From Rhabditophanes sp. KR3021 (taxonomy: Eukaryota > Nematoda > Chromadorea > Rhabditida > Alloionematidae): DNA of 64,000 bases. Below are positions 12,701 through 23,963 of this stretch, piece after piece. The notes under the pieces are model-generated. The model was not told the origin of the DNA. It did no database searches and saw nothing but the letters and a program-made list of their open reading frames with translations. Both the position numbers and the translations under genes were made by a program. Position 1 is the stretch's first letter. Every line of letters begins with the position of its first letter. The stretch lies in NCBI GenBank assembly GCA_963281155.1, contig CAUJLY010000003.1, positions 5,456,001-5,520,000 on the forward strand. Reading direction: 5' to 3'.

Positions 12701-13679
12701 TCCAAGAAATACGTAAATAAATTAATCTTGCGTTCAAAATCAAATTTAATACCTAAAAAAGTCTCAATCTTTTTGACATTTTCTCCAGAACAAACTACTG
12801 GATAAGATAAAACAAGCATGACTGGATATTCGCCTTTGACTTCTGTGTAATCAAAGCCTTCGACTGGAGTCTTCATCATGAGACGTGCACTGCAATGTAA
12901 AGCAGCATTTGCTTCCAAATCATTCGATTCATCATAAATCTTTTCAGCAAAAAATTTGATTGTAAAAGGTTCGAGGTCTGAACGAGGAATAACTTTGCCA
13001 AACAAACCACCGTTAATAGTGTTGTTTTGCATCCCATCGCCAATATGACTTTCTAATTCAAGAATTTGAGTGTAAGCTATTTTTCTTTGAGCAATTGGTA
13101 ATTCGGAGGTTATAGTTGCCATGAAAAGACCCATTTTGACTCCAAGCAAGTGAAATTCTTGCTCGTTCATCAATTTTTGAATAGCTGGTGCGTCAATGGT
13201 CTCCCTTCCAAACCAACAAATTCTAGCATTCTTCACGTTATTTTCTTCAATTATTAAAGTCAAAACAAAAGCCTCATTACTAATGGTGCACCCATTCTCA
13301 CGAAAAGTATACTGAAAAGAATTGTGGATGCAAAATTGGGTCATTTTAGTAATGATATCAGCTTCCTCGTCAACTGGAAATGACCTTTTGAGGTAATCAA
13401 TCGATTTCAGAATATTTTTTCTTTCTGTTACATCGTAAATTTGCTTTCTTTCCTAAAATAGATTGGCTACAAGGAACAATAAATATCAAAACATACCATC
13501 ATATTACGTTTAAAGTTCGCGGTTAAGTTAGCAATATTTGTCTTGGAACTGGTATTCCGGACACGTTCCATACGATTTTCAACTTCTATTCTCCGAAGTT
13601 CAGCATTCTCCAAATCCATGTTTGTTTGATCGACGAAAAAGCGAGATGTTTTGTTCAAAAGTTTGTCTAGCAAACACAT
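9720..13679 (-). CDS. Mediator complex subunit 1 (MED1)-like
   Basis: Five exons (13679..13497, 13452..12263, 12215..11726, 11657..11520, 11480..9720) join in frame through 44-, 47-, 68- and 39-nt introns to 1253 residues. The N-terminal ~480 residues look like the folded MED1 domain (around FHLLGVKMGLF, then a Leu-rich helix, and a stretch with SYPVVCSGE). The C-terminal ~770 residues are disordered: Ser/Lys/Pro-rich with KKSRSKKG, SSSSKKPRKSKK and PEPKPEPKSE tracts. The protein ends with an acidic DDLMIDDTEM, as vertebrate MED1 ends in an acidic DDLMD tail. MED1 links sequence-specific activators to RNA polymerase II Mediator. I assign it on layout and weak similarity. The ATG at 13679 is preferred over the in-frame upstream GTG; an extra upstream exon cannot be excluded. 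Confidence 0.7.
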
Positions 13680-15310
13680 ATGCACATTCCCAATCTACTA
13701 ACTCTTTCGCACCAAGACTTTTACAAAGTGAAAAAGTTTAAAAGTTTGATCATGCATCAGTTGTAAAATTACAGAATGTTGTTGATGTTCAAGGGTATTT
13801 ATGTGTTTAAAAATTGAAATTGATGCATTCCCCAAACACATAACAATACCGTCAAAGATTAGCATAAGATGTTTGTTTAAAAATTCGCCAACTTTTCTAT
13901 TGACAACATTGCACAGCTTAAACTCCCATTTCAATTGACCAAATAATAATAAATATTTATGAAATATTTTAATCTGATTGCAAAAAAATGAAACATTTAG
14001 TTATTTGATTGCAAAAACTATTTAGATATTTAAATAATTAAAAAGTTAGGTCGTTGCAAATATCTTTCCAATTCATCATGACAGGAAACGTCATTAATCT
14101 ATCATCAATTTCTAGGCAAAACTTCACCCACCGTTTATCATTTTTTGGTGGTGTCAAACCTTACGTCATCAATGTTGATATCGCTGCACCACATTCTTCT
14201 TTATTACTTTTATTAATTTCTTAGTATGAGTGTCAAAACAAGCTGCTAACACTGATTTGCATACTCGCAAATATTGTTTTACATAACCTGAATCTACAGA
14301 CATTGATTGCCATAAATTGAAATTAATTTCCTTTTTTGGTCTCCAAAACTCGTTTTCATTATCATTTTGGAACATAAAAAGATCTGAATAAACTACTCAC
14401 TGCATTTAATTATGAATAAAAACCTTAAGAATAACTATCCCTTTTAATATCTAAATGTAACAGTCTTTTTGATAAATCAAAAGTGAACCGCAATCAACTA
14501 AGTACAAAATCAGTTGAAGCTTGGAGGTGACACCGGAAAGTGATATTTTGGTGATTCAAAATAACAAAAGGGTATAGTACTAAAATGAAGTAAGGTATGT
14601 ACAAATTTGAGGTTAAAAACGAGTTTATCGGTATCACCTGTTGTACATACGATGCGTAACTTTATTATGTATGCTTGCAAATTATAGTGGAAGGGTAATT
14701 GTTTAAATTAAGAATGCTTGTAAATCATTTGAGTTTATTTGGATAGACTTCTGAAGTGAACAATTCTTTGTCACCCACACAAATTGAAATTAAAAAAATG
14801 ATTGGTAGGAATTAGTTATAAAAAAGTGTAGTTAGAAATTAGCAAATGGAAGTAGTTAATTGATGTCCTTTAAATTGGGGGTAGTAGACTATGATGGGCC
14901 GTTGTCAGCCATAAAAGGCTTCTCTCCCCCAATCGCGGTACCTCCATCTATTATTTTATAGATCAAATTTGAATTCACCCTAAGTATAAGTTTCGCGCAT
15001 CTTGTCACCAGTCGTCGTCTTTACCTTCATTTCAACCTTTCGCTGCTCAACAAACTTTTTTCATTTCTTTGCCTTGATATACCCTTTTTTATCAAAAAAG
15101 ATAACACCTCTAGTTTGTGTATTTTCATGCATCTTTGTTCAAAATATCTTTTAACTTTCGTACTAAACACAGTTAAATAGGTGTGGCTATTTTTAATAAT
15201 ATTTGTAACAACTACTGCATCACTCATTCTCGTCAAATCTCTTTTTTTAAAGCAAGCAAATTATAAACCACGTATTATTATATAAACATACTTTACTACA
15301 TTTATCAAAT
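13680..15310. other. Divergent intergenic region (MED1-like / PTR)
   Basis: A 1.6-kb spacer between divergently transcribed genes, presumably with both promoters. Minus-strand ORFs at 13698-13934, 14169-14375 and 15027-15236 are short and not family-like. The one structured element I see is the nested inverted repeat at 14874-14933. Confidence 0.5.
14874..14933. repeat. Nested inverted repeat, possible structured RNA
   Basis: ATTGGGGG (14874-14881) pairs perfectly with CCCCCAAT (14926-14933). Inside, AGCC (14907-14910) faces GGCT (14917-14920) across a 6-nt loop. The block is clearly more GC-rich than the flanking DNA. The following bases GCGGTACCTCC resemble the 3' stem-loop of U2 snRNA, but no U2 5' sequence is present. 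The strand is undetermined. Confidence 0.3.
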
Positions 15311-18300
15311 ATGGCGAAAGTCTTTGACTCTAAATCACCGCAAGATTATGATCTAAAAGAAATTAGTTCGACGGAAGGTAACTTTTAATTTTTAGACAGC
15401 TTTATGCCATTACATATATATTTAGGAACATCTTCCGAAACTTCATCAGCATCTTTCAATTCTGCATCTCCCTTTATATTAGCGATTCAGAAAGGTTACT
15501 TTGTTTGGGCAAAATACATAGCACGTTTTCCAATAACGGTTATAATAATATGTTTAATATTTACTGCAATCGGCACCATTAAAATGGCCATGACTCCCAA
15601 TGTCAATGACATAGCTGGGTATACTCCGTATGGGGCACGCTCGAGGTACGAATTAAAAGTAAGTCATGAATTTGGAAATGTTTTCGGCCGGGGACCAACT
15701 GTCTTTCTCTCAATACTGCCCAAAGACAACGACACAATGTTGCGGGAAGATTTAATTGATGAAGCTGTCAAAATAAATGAATTAGTGATGAATAATTTTA
15801 CTATTCACAACCGAGAAACGCACAAAACTGAGCCATTCAAGGATTTTTGCTACGGGTACTGCACTATAAACGAGCCGTTAGTGCAATTTGCTGTAAGTGC
15901 ACGCAATTAATTTAATAAATTTTCTCTCTTCACAGAAAGCATTCAAATTCCAAGGAGATATACTGAGAAGGAACGAAACATTGACAGATAGAATAAGACT
16001 TCGTTATCCTTCTTCCCAATTTTTTGATCATGACTTTAGTTTGCAATACAATTTCTTTGGTGTTACCATCAATGATGAAGTCAAGCCAACAGACATCACC
16101 AACCTCAAATTCGTCAAAATGATCGGTCTTTTTTATATGGCTAATAGAAGGAAAGAATGGTCTGATGAGGATGTAAAAGACTTTGAAAATCAATTTACGG
16201 ATTATTTCACTAAATACGAATCACCCAATCTTAGAGTACTTCCATTATCTTCAGCTTATGTAGAAAATGAGGTGGTAAGGTATGTCAATCAAAATTAAGA
16301 CTTCTAAAAAATAGTGAATAATAAACTTTTTAATATCATTATTAGCTTCAAATAGTTCTTCAACGATAAGATCTGCTACTTCATCATTCATTTCTTCAAA
16401 TATGTTATGGACTTCTTCAAGTGAGAGCTTCCTAGAGTCGGAGTTGGCCATTTGTGGTCTAAAAGCATCAATAAGTATAGTCTTAACATTCTCAGCCATT
16501 TATTTTGATTGATACCTCTTCTTTAATCCAATGACTTCCTTCTTATCAAATGACTTGTCATAAACAACTTTTTTATTATCAAACAACATTTATAACTCCA
16601 CAGCGTGTTTGAATTTGTGTTTTGCAATTCTTTCCACAAAGTCTTCCGTTTACCCAATGTATCTAATCCCTTCTTGGCTCAAGCTTCATTCCAATTGTTA
16701 TGAGCAACTATGGGGTCTCAATCATCAAATAAACGTAACAGCCTTTGTCACCTTAACCCCAGACTTGATTGATTTCAAAGCAATATCACCAGTTTTGCCT
16801 TGATTGAAGGTTTCAGCAACATCCATATCTTTTGTGCGTAGTAAATCCCATTTAAGTTCAAACCATTTTTCACAACTAATACACTGGAAACCACAGAATA
16901 CATTTGATTCCTAGGAACCCTTTGCATCGCCTTAGTTTGTTTGATTTCGTTTGATACCCCATCGTCAACCAATTGCTCTTCAAAATAATTGCCCACTATC
17001 TTGATTTGCTTATAGGTGAAAAGGTTCAAAACGGGATTAGAGACAATACCCTTTTTGAGATTGGTAGCGTCTACTAAACTTACAATTAAGTATCGCTCAA
17101 TTATTTTGGCAAATCCTCATAATAATACACCGATACACTTAACTTGGACTGGTTTTGATGGGGGTGAACCAAAGTCTTTACGCATCATCGCCTTCTTTCC
17201 GCTAAACGCGATGTTTGCTACGTCTGCAGTAAAGACCTCACTCGGATATTTTTTAAAACGATTGATCTTATTTCACGTCTTACCAAAATATTAGTTTTTG
17301 GTTTCATAGTATGTAACATCAACTACACATAATGTTTTCCCTTCAGAGCTTGTAAATCTTGTTTTGGAGCATTCAAAAGGTCTTCATAATCTTATTCGCC
17401 TTTCTCACCCAATTTGAAGTTTCTAATCAGTTCATCCTTAAAAAACTCCACCAAATTCAGTGCCTTTTCTCTTCCACAGCTTCGTCTTCCAATCGCTTTA
17501 TCTTTTTTATAAATGCATCCAAATGAGCTCTCAGTCCATCACAAGTAAAATTAATGAGATGATGACTGTCTTTGAATGATTTATTGCAATACTTCCAAGA
17601 GTATTTCAAATTTCCGGTCGAATCACCAATGACTAGCAACATAAACCTGTGGCTCACTAAGTCCTTCTACTAGTGGTATAATCAGAGGCATTTTAATCCG
17701 TTTGACTTTCAATAAAAGATCAAAGAAGCACCTTGTAGAAACTGGATATTTGCAAGACGAATGTATGGTGTTGTGCAATAATTGATATCAAGATAGTACC
17801 ACTCCCAACTTAGAACGACGACAAATTACTAACTGGTAAATCAGTAATTGTTTTGAGATCATTTTGCTTTTGCTGTCAGTGCTAGCTATCTTTTCCTCCA
17901 CGTTGATGCTAGCACTTTTTGCAAAGGATCTTGAATTAGAATCATCTCCGCGTTTACGCGAGATTCCATCTTCCTCGTCATCTTCCATGTTAGATTTAAC
18001 AAACACCTAATAAAAGGCGATCTTAGCACTAAAATAAGCAGAATGAATTAGTAAGTGTGTATTAGATCTTAAATAGCTTTTAGTTGATAATCAAATTTCA
18101 AAGGTATAAAGTCTTGGACCAATGTTGATGGAGTGTTTCATTAACACCATAATTTAAAAATTAAAACATGCAATCTTTTAGAATAGTATTTAATTTACAA
18201 AATGATCTTATTTTAAGGGCTGGCATGTCGAATTTACCCTTTTTGTCGGTAGGATTTTTGATAATGGTCGTTTGTTCGTGCACGACTGTCATGTTATCGG

Positions 18301-20421
18301 CTTTCTATATGAATCAGGTGACGGTGCATAAGCTTTCACTTGCTTTTAATGCGTGTGTTTGTCCTTTTATGGCATGTGGAACAGCTTTGGGTGGATTGTT
18401 TTTCTTTGGAGTTAGATTTGGATCTGTTCTTTGTGTGACTCCTTTTTTGGTGTTGGCTATCGGAGTAGATGATGCTTACCTAATGATCCACTCATGGCAA
18501 CGGGTCTGCAAGGAAATGAAAAAGAAAAGAGATCCCAATGATTCGGTTGAACTTCGTTTAGGGATGGTGCTCCAAGAAACGGGACCTGCTATCCTCATCT
18601 CTGCTTGCACTAATATCTTAGCTGATTGCATCGGCACATTTACCGGTAGTCCAGAAATTACTCTTCTCTGTGTAGGAAACATGACAGCTGTCTTCGTTGA
18701 CTTCATCTATCAAATTACCTTCTACTGTGCTGTCATGGCAATTGTTGGAAAATTCGAAATGGCCGGTGAAAAGGCAAATGAAGACAAAGGTCACAAACTA
18801 TCAATAAGCGTCGGAAACGAGATGGTAATAACGAAAGAAAATGGTGTCTCAAGTGAAACTTCTGTTGATCGGAGAAGGAGAAAGCTACGTAGTTGTGTCA
18901 ATAAAATGATTGATGGATACATCAAATTATTAACAAATATTTGGTTCAATGTTGCGACAATCCTGGGTTGGCTGCTTTTTTTGGTTGTTTGTGGGTATGG
19001 TATTACGAACATGAAGATTTTGTTGACTAGTGAAAAGTTATTTGCCCTTGATTCGCCCCTCATTGAGGTCAATAAATTGAGGGAAACTGTTATTGTGCCT
19101 GACTTTACCAGAGTTTCTGTTTATCTCACCAAACCTGGGGACTTAACGGACAAAGAAAGACTGGGCAGATTAAATTCTTTAGTCGAAGAATTTGAGAGGC
19201 TTCCGGAGAGTTGGGGGAAAAACAGCACGCATTACTTCTTAAGAGATTTCATGCAATTCGAAAAATACAATAGTGAGTTTATAGATGAAGAAAACGCAAA
19301 AAACGAAACTTTAATCTCATCCAACAAAAGCAGCAACAATGGCTACATAGAAAGTGACATTCAAGAATTCATAAAATGGCCGGAATTCGAACATTGGAAT
19401 GGATTTGTCAAATTAAGTGAGGATAAACAAAAACTAGATTCTTTCTACTTCAACGTTTACTATCATGGTAAAGAATTGACAGATTGGGTAGCTAGGAGCA
19501 ACTTGATGGATCGCATGAGAAAGATAGTCGATTCATTCAAACCATACTTCAATGCTACAGTTAACAACGAAGATGGCATTTACTTTGATTTGATCGAGAA
19601 TATGCCTCGTGATACCTTGGAAAGTACGATTGCAACGATCATTTGCATGGGACTAGTTTGCTCAATATTTATGTTCAAAATAAAACCTGTTTTGATGGCA
19701 ATGACAACAATTGCCTCGATAATTGTCTTGATGTTGGGTATTTTATTCTATACTGGATCTACCTTAGATCCTGTTATCGTCCCATCTATTCTCATTTCAA
19801 TTGGTTTTGCCATCGATATCCCCTGTCATGTTTTATATCACTTCCATGTTGCAAATAAAGGTCAAACAAAAGAATCCGTCAGACATATAAAGCAATTGCT
19901 GAAGGAAGTTCTAACTTCGATTGGATTTCCAGCATGCCAAGGTAGGTCCTTTAGGAAATACTATAGGAGGGGAAATATTAACTTTATTGAACACGGGAAT
20001 TAAATTTAAATCTTTTAAAAAATAGTAAGATAATCAACTTTTTTGATGTCATTACTGGCTTCGGAGAATTCATCTAAGATGAGATCAGCGACTTCATCAG
20101 CCATTTCTGGAACATGTTGATTTCTAGCAGCCTTATAATTCCACTCTTTAGTTTGCTTGGGTGTTTTGCTAAGACAATTATAAAAAATTAAAAATATCCA
20201 ATTTTATTACGTTAATAATATTCTAATTTACAATGGAATGTCCAGCCGCTCTATCCACCAGTTTATGTATCTCAAGTTTATTATTAGTTAATGTTTATAT
20301 GTCACGTGCTTTTGTCAAAGTGATGGTATGCTGCTTGATGCTATGCCTTTATCATGGCCTTCTCATCATCCCAACATTGTATTGTTTTATCCATTATATC
20401 AAAAAGAAAATGAGAAAGTGA
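15311..20421 (+). CDS. Patched-related (PTR) family membrane protein
   Basis: Five exons (15311..15377, 15426..15892, 15936..16279, 18218..19941, 20246..20421) keep frame and encode 925 residues. PTR proteins are RND-type 12-TM transporters related to Patched and Dispatched, with roles in nematode moulting, cuticle and sterol or lipid traffic. Features: a first TM near residue 50 (FPITVIIICLIF), a large extracytoplasmic loop with Cys pairs (DFCYGYC), a sterol-sensing domain around residues 290-430 containing LAIGVDDAYLM (the RND GxxxDD motif), a second loop with N-glycosylation sites, and a second TM bundle from about 765. The final intron uses TGTCCAG at 20239-20245, which restores the conserved AALSTSL motif. 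The third intron is 1938 nt against a 40-60 nt norm and, like the fourth (304 nt), carries foreign coding remnants. Confidence 0.88.
16306..18028 (-). pseudogene. Broken minus-strand gene inside PTR intron 3
   Basis: Reading the minus strand, a TTTTAG acceptor (at 18034-18029) and a 40-nt leader precede an ATG at 17988 followed by a hydrophilic N-terminus (MEDDEEDGISRKRGDD). Coding-like text then continues for about 1.5 kb in all three frames, broken by many stops and shifts. Readable blocks lie at about 17657-17457 (SWKYCNKSFKDSHHLINF), 17455-17390 (NLVEFFKDELIRNF), 17030-16775 (NLFTYKQIKIVGNYF) and 16499-16320 (DEVADLIVEEL...NDIKK). The 3' end is related to the segment at 20015-20168. I do not recognise the protein. 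It is most simply a decayed gene or transposed copy nested antisense in the intron. Confidence 0.6.
20015..20168 (-). pseudogene. 3' exon fragment of the same intronic gene family, in PTR intron 4
   Basis: On the minus strand a good acceptor (TTGTCTTAG, ending at 20169) leads to about 51 codons ending in TAA at 20015. They include KTPKQTKEWNYKAARNQ and then DEVADLILDEF...NDIKK. This matches the 3' end of the copy at 16320-16400 in both protein and DNA (including CTTTTAAAAAATAG versus CTTCTAAAAAATAG), but it stays in frame to its own stop. Only the 3' part is present. It may be a fragment or the last exon of a gene interleaved with PTR and the sphingomyelinase. Confidence 0.5.
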
Positions 20422-20821
20422 AAGAAAATGAGGAAGTGAGAAGACAGTTGATATTGTATATAAAATGTAATGCATAATACACCTAATAATTAAGTAATAT
20501 AAAGTAACTTAATAAACTACACATGTACCTACTATTTATTTGTGTATAAATGAATGACTTAAACTAATAAACTGAACAATCATTTAAACTTGTGTAATTT
20601 AAGCTTATCTGCCCATCAACTATATAATGGCTCACCACTTTTTATCGAATAGGCTGATCCAAAGACAGTTGTTGGCATTTATTAGTCATACCTATTTTTA
20701 TATGACTTCACATAACTGCTTTTTTATCCTTTTCAAGAGTATATAATTTTATAATTGCCCACTCTTATTGAAGAAGATATAAGAAAGAACATCTTTTAGT
20801 TTTATTTTATTTTACAACGTC
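20422..20821. other. Spacer between PTR and sphingomyelinase genes
   Basis: A 400-bp AT-rich interval between two plus-strand genes. It includes the PTR 3' UTR and the presumed sphingomyelinase promoter or outron. Nothing else was recognised. Confidence 0.45.
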
Positions 20822-23680
20822 ATGAAGATATTTGCACTGATACTAATATTACTATGCGGATTTAATTGCGGTAAGATCAAACATAAAAATAAATAATATG
20901 CAAATTAATTTAAGTCCATTCTCACCTAGACTTCCTCAAACAAATCTCTCTTCCCGACTTTTCCTCTATCTCAATGTCTCCTACCATCAAATGTCTAGGG
21001 TGCAAAACAGCAGTAGAAGCCTTAAAGTAAGTGATATGTTTTAAATTAGGCCTTTCAGCCTTCCAAAAATTGCCATAAGATACCGAAGTACTCATGACGG
21101 GCTATTGGTTAAAGTTTTCAACCAGCAATAAACGCAACTCAGCTAAACTTCACAGTTCACGTTATCACCCCAGCGCAAAGTCGTACCTTACCATCCAAAA
21201 GACGACTAGTTATTGGGCCAGTGCATACATTTGGATTGGGTTAGATTTGACGACACTAAACCATACGCAGTGTACACACATACATAAAAGATTGTCTTTA
21301 TGTCGCCCAAAAATGGTTCAATCGACATTAATATTTAAATTTATGTGTTTACAGATATCTGTATCAAAAGAATGCAACTCAAGACAAGATAATAAATGCA
21401 GCTAGATTTATCTGTACCAAATTTACTGATAACACTAATGTAGTATGCAAGGGGATGACTTCTCAATTTAAGGAAAGTTGCTACTTTTTTATTAATCAAA
21501 ATTAAAAGGGGCTAATAAGTTAAACGATATTTAATGGGACAAATAATTTGAAATGAAAAAGTACTCATATTCTAGAAGATGCTGAATTGGCACACAAACG
21601 GAAGATTCCCAAAATTCCGTTCCTTAACGTCACTTAAAATAAATAAGATACAATAATAGGAGTTGAAACTAACCTGTAACAACATCCTTTGAAATAGTTC
21701 GAACCCTTCGCTTTTTGCCCTCTTTCTTTTGATCTTTATTTTCACCCTTTTTTTTCATTCTTTTTAGTTTCTCCCATCCTTAGAATAATAAACACCTATT
21801 TGAGGCGATGTTGTTGCACTAAAATAATAAGGATGATTGATATAAGTTACATTTTATCTTAATATAACCCCGTAAATAGATTACAGCTTGTTCAAATTTC
21901 AAGTACAATATGTTAAAGAACTAACTGTTTGTATACAGTCTTTTTAAATTTAATTTTAAAGATGAACATCGTCAATACTAAATCGTTTACATTTAAATCT
22001 CATTTTAGGAAGAATTTTTGTATGTTTTGGAAAAATTATTGGTAACGCCGGATACGTTGTGTGGATTATTTATAAATGAATGCGGAGATCCAAAGAATCC
22101 TTTTAATGCGAACTGGGAAATTGATTTGCCTGAGAAGTCTGATAGTAGACAGGCTTCGAGATTGATATCTTCGAATAAAATTGGAAGAGGTGAGGCAAAG
22201 ACGATGAAGGTTTTGCAGTTATCTGATTTGCATTTCGACCTACTCTATGAGCCTGGCACTGAAAGCAAATGTACTGATCCGATTTGTTGTCATAGAAAGT
22301 CAAAGCCCAAAAGTGGCAAGAAAATCAAAAAGCCAGCTGGTTATTGGGGTACACTAGGTGATTGTGATTTGCCTATTTGGACAATCGAGGCAATGTTCGA
22401 AGATATCGTCAAAACACACCCAGACATTGATTATGTCATGTTAGCCGGTGATTATATGGCTCACAATGATTGGGACTATACAAAAGAAGGTCACTTGGGA
22501 GTTTTGAAGAATTTGAGTGCTATTATCAAAAACTACTTTCCAACTACACCAGTATTCTATGCTATTGGTAATCATGAGGGAGTGCCTGTAAATTCATTTG
22601 CTCCCCATAATGTGCCAGAAAAGTATCGTCCACAGTGGATTTATAATGCTATTAAGGAAGCTGGGGAAGAATGGTTGCCCAGAGAAACGTATAAAGACAT
22701 AGAATATCGTGGATCATGGTCTGTGATGGTGGAAGACAATCTCCGTCTCATCACTATCAATACCGGCTATTGTGAGACAACAAACTTCTGGCTTTATTTG
22801 AATCAAACAGATCCAGATGGATCTTTGTCATGGCTAGTTAAAGAGTTATTTGATGCGGAAAATAAAGGGAATTATGTTCATATACTTGGGCACGTTCCAC
22901 CAGGCGATGCCGAATGTTTAGAAGGTATGTAGAACAACAAAAATTTGAATAAATAGCTTTTTCAATTAATGGTTCTTTTAAATAAATTCTTGTTTAGGAT
23001 GGGCAAGAAATTACTACAGAATCATCAATAGATTCAAATCCATCGTAACCGGCCAATTTTTTGCTCACGTCCACACCGACTCCTTCACGGTCTTTTACGA
23101 AGATATGAATGACATCACTACCGAGCCAACAAACGTCTTGTACGTTGCTCCCAGCGTCACCACCTATTCATTCCTAAATCCGGCTTATCGAATTTATGAG
23201 ATCGAAAAATTCGGTGGATACAGAGTAATTGACCATCAAACATATGTATTTAATTTGTCAAAACCAGAATCCAAAGACAATTTGACTAAACCCCATTTCG
23301 AATTGTTATACTCTGCTAAAGATGCCTATCAAATGAATGATATGAGTCCAGTATCTTGGAATAACTTGATCAATCAAATTGAAACCGACCCAGTAATGTT
23401 TGACAAATTTTTGGATAATTACTCACGTAATCTTAAGTTTAAATGCAATGATTCTTGTAAGAAAGAAATGGTTTGTAGCCTGCATCGCGCCCATCATAAT
23501 GATACCAAACTCTGCCACCGTCAATTGTCAAGTGGAGAATTGGTGGCAAAGGAAGGAATTTCGTCTATTACTTATACCAAGGAGATTGTGAACAATATTG
23601 AGCCTTCTATTGTTGATAGGATCATAAGCAGTGAAACATTTGATAATGTCAAGAATAAGCTCTTCTCTTTCTTTGGTTAA
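20822..23680 (+). CDS. Acid sphingomyelinase (SMPD1-like phosphodiesterase)
   Basis: Five exons (20822..20870, 20930..21026, 21355..21476, 22013..22924, 22998..23680) give 620 residues. The enzyme cleaves sphingomyelin to ceramide and phosphocholine in lysosomes or outside the cell. Visible in order: a signal peptide (MKIFALILILLCGFNC), a saposin-B domain with CLGCKTAVEAL and six-Cys spacing (about 20-105), then a metallophosphatase domain with DLHFD (~158), GDCDLP, LAGDYMAHND, GNHEG (~274), GHVPPG (~380) and FAHVHTD (~416). These are metal ligands of the family. A Cys-rich C-terminal region follows. Nematodes have several asm genes of this length. The intron before exon 4 is 536 nt, needs a weak GTTGCT donor, and the TTTTAG acceptor gives the wrong phase, so AGGAAG four bases later is assumed. 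Confidence 0.88.
21675..21818 (-). pseudogene. 5' exon fragment of the intronic gene family, in sphingomyelinase intron 3
   Basis: On the minus strand TTTTAG (ending 21819) is followed by TGC, a 41-nt leader and an ATG at 21777. The layout is nearly the same as the start of the copy in PTR intron 3 (TTTTAG, TGC, 40-nt leader with a shared GGTGTTT block). The first ATG frame stops after 11 codons; a neighbouring frame continues with Lys-rich codons (ENKDQKKEGKKRRVRT) to a GTTAGT donor near 21675. The frame change occurs at an A8 run. It looks like a decayed or mis-read 5' exon. Confidence 0.45.
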
Positions 23681-23963
23681 ACACTTTTTTATTTTATTAA
23701 TATTATTGTGGTAAATAAAATAATTAAATTAAAAGATGATTGTGCATTAAAGAGATTTCCTTAAACTAAACAGATTTCCATAAATTATAAAGAACTTTAT
23801 CAAAAATTAAAAGAGACATTAAGTACATGAATTACTCATTAGTTTTATATATAGTTTAGACTCACCCAATCAAGGGTTTAAAATGAAAGCACATTAATAT
23901 AAAAAGATACATACAAATAAAGGAATCGACAAAAATTATGTGTACAATTATAATTAAAACCCT

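Noticed and set aside
13680..13685. GTG start two codons upstream of the MED1-like ATG
   Set aside because: A eukaryotic nuclear gene should use the ATG at 13679.
14926..14945. U2 snRNA 3' end similarity
   Set aside because: Only the GGTACCTCC-like block matches; the conserved U2 5' half and branch-point recognition sequence are absent.
21094..21405. 103-codon plus ORF in the sphingomyelinase region
   Set aside because: It lies in the intron and in a wrong frame over the saposin exon 21355-21476.
21697..21706. GTTCGAACCC resembling a tRNA B box
   Set aside because: No A box or acceptor stem fits on either strand; the bases are part of the Arg-rich reading frame of the intronic remnant.
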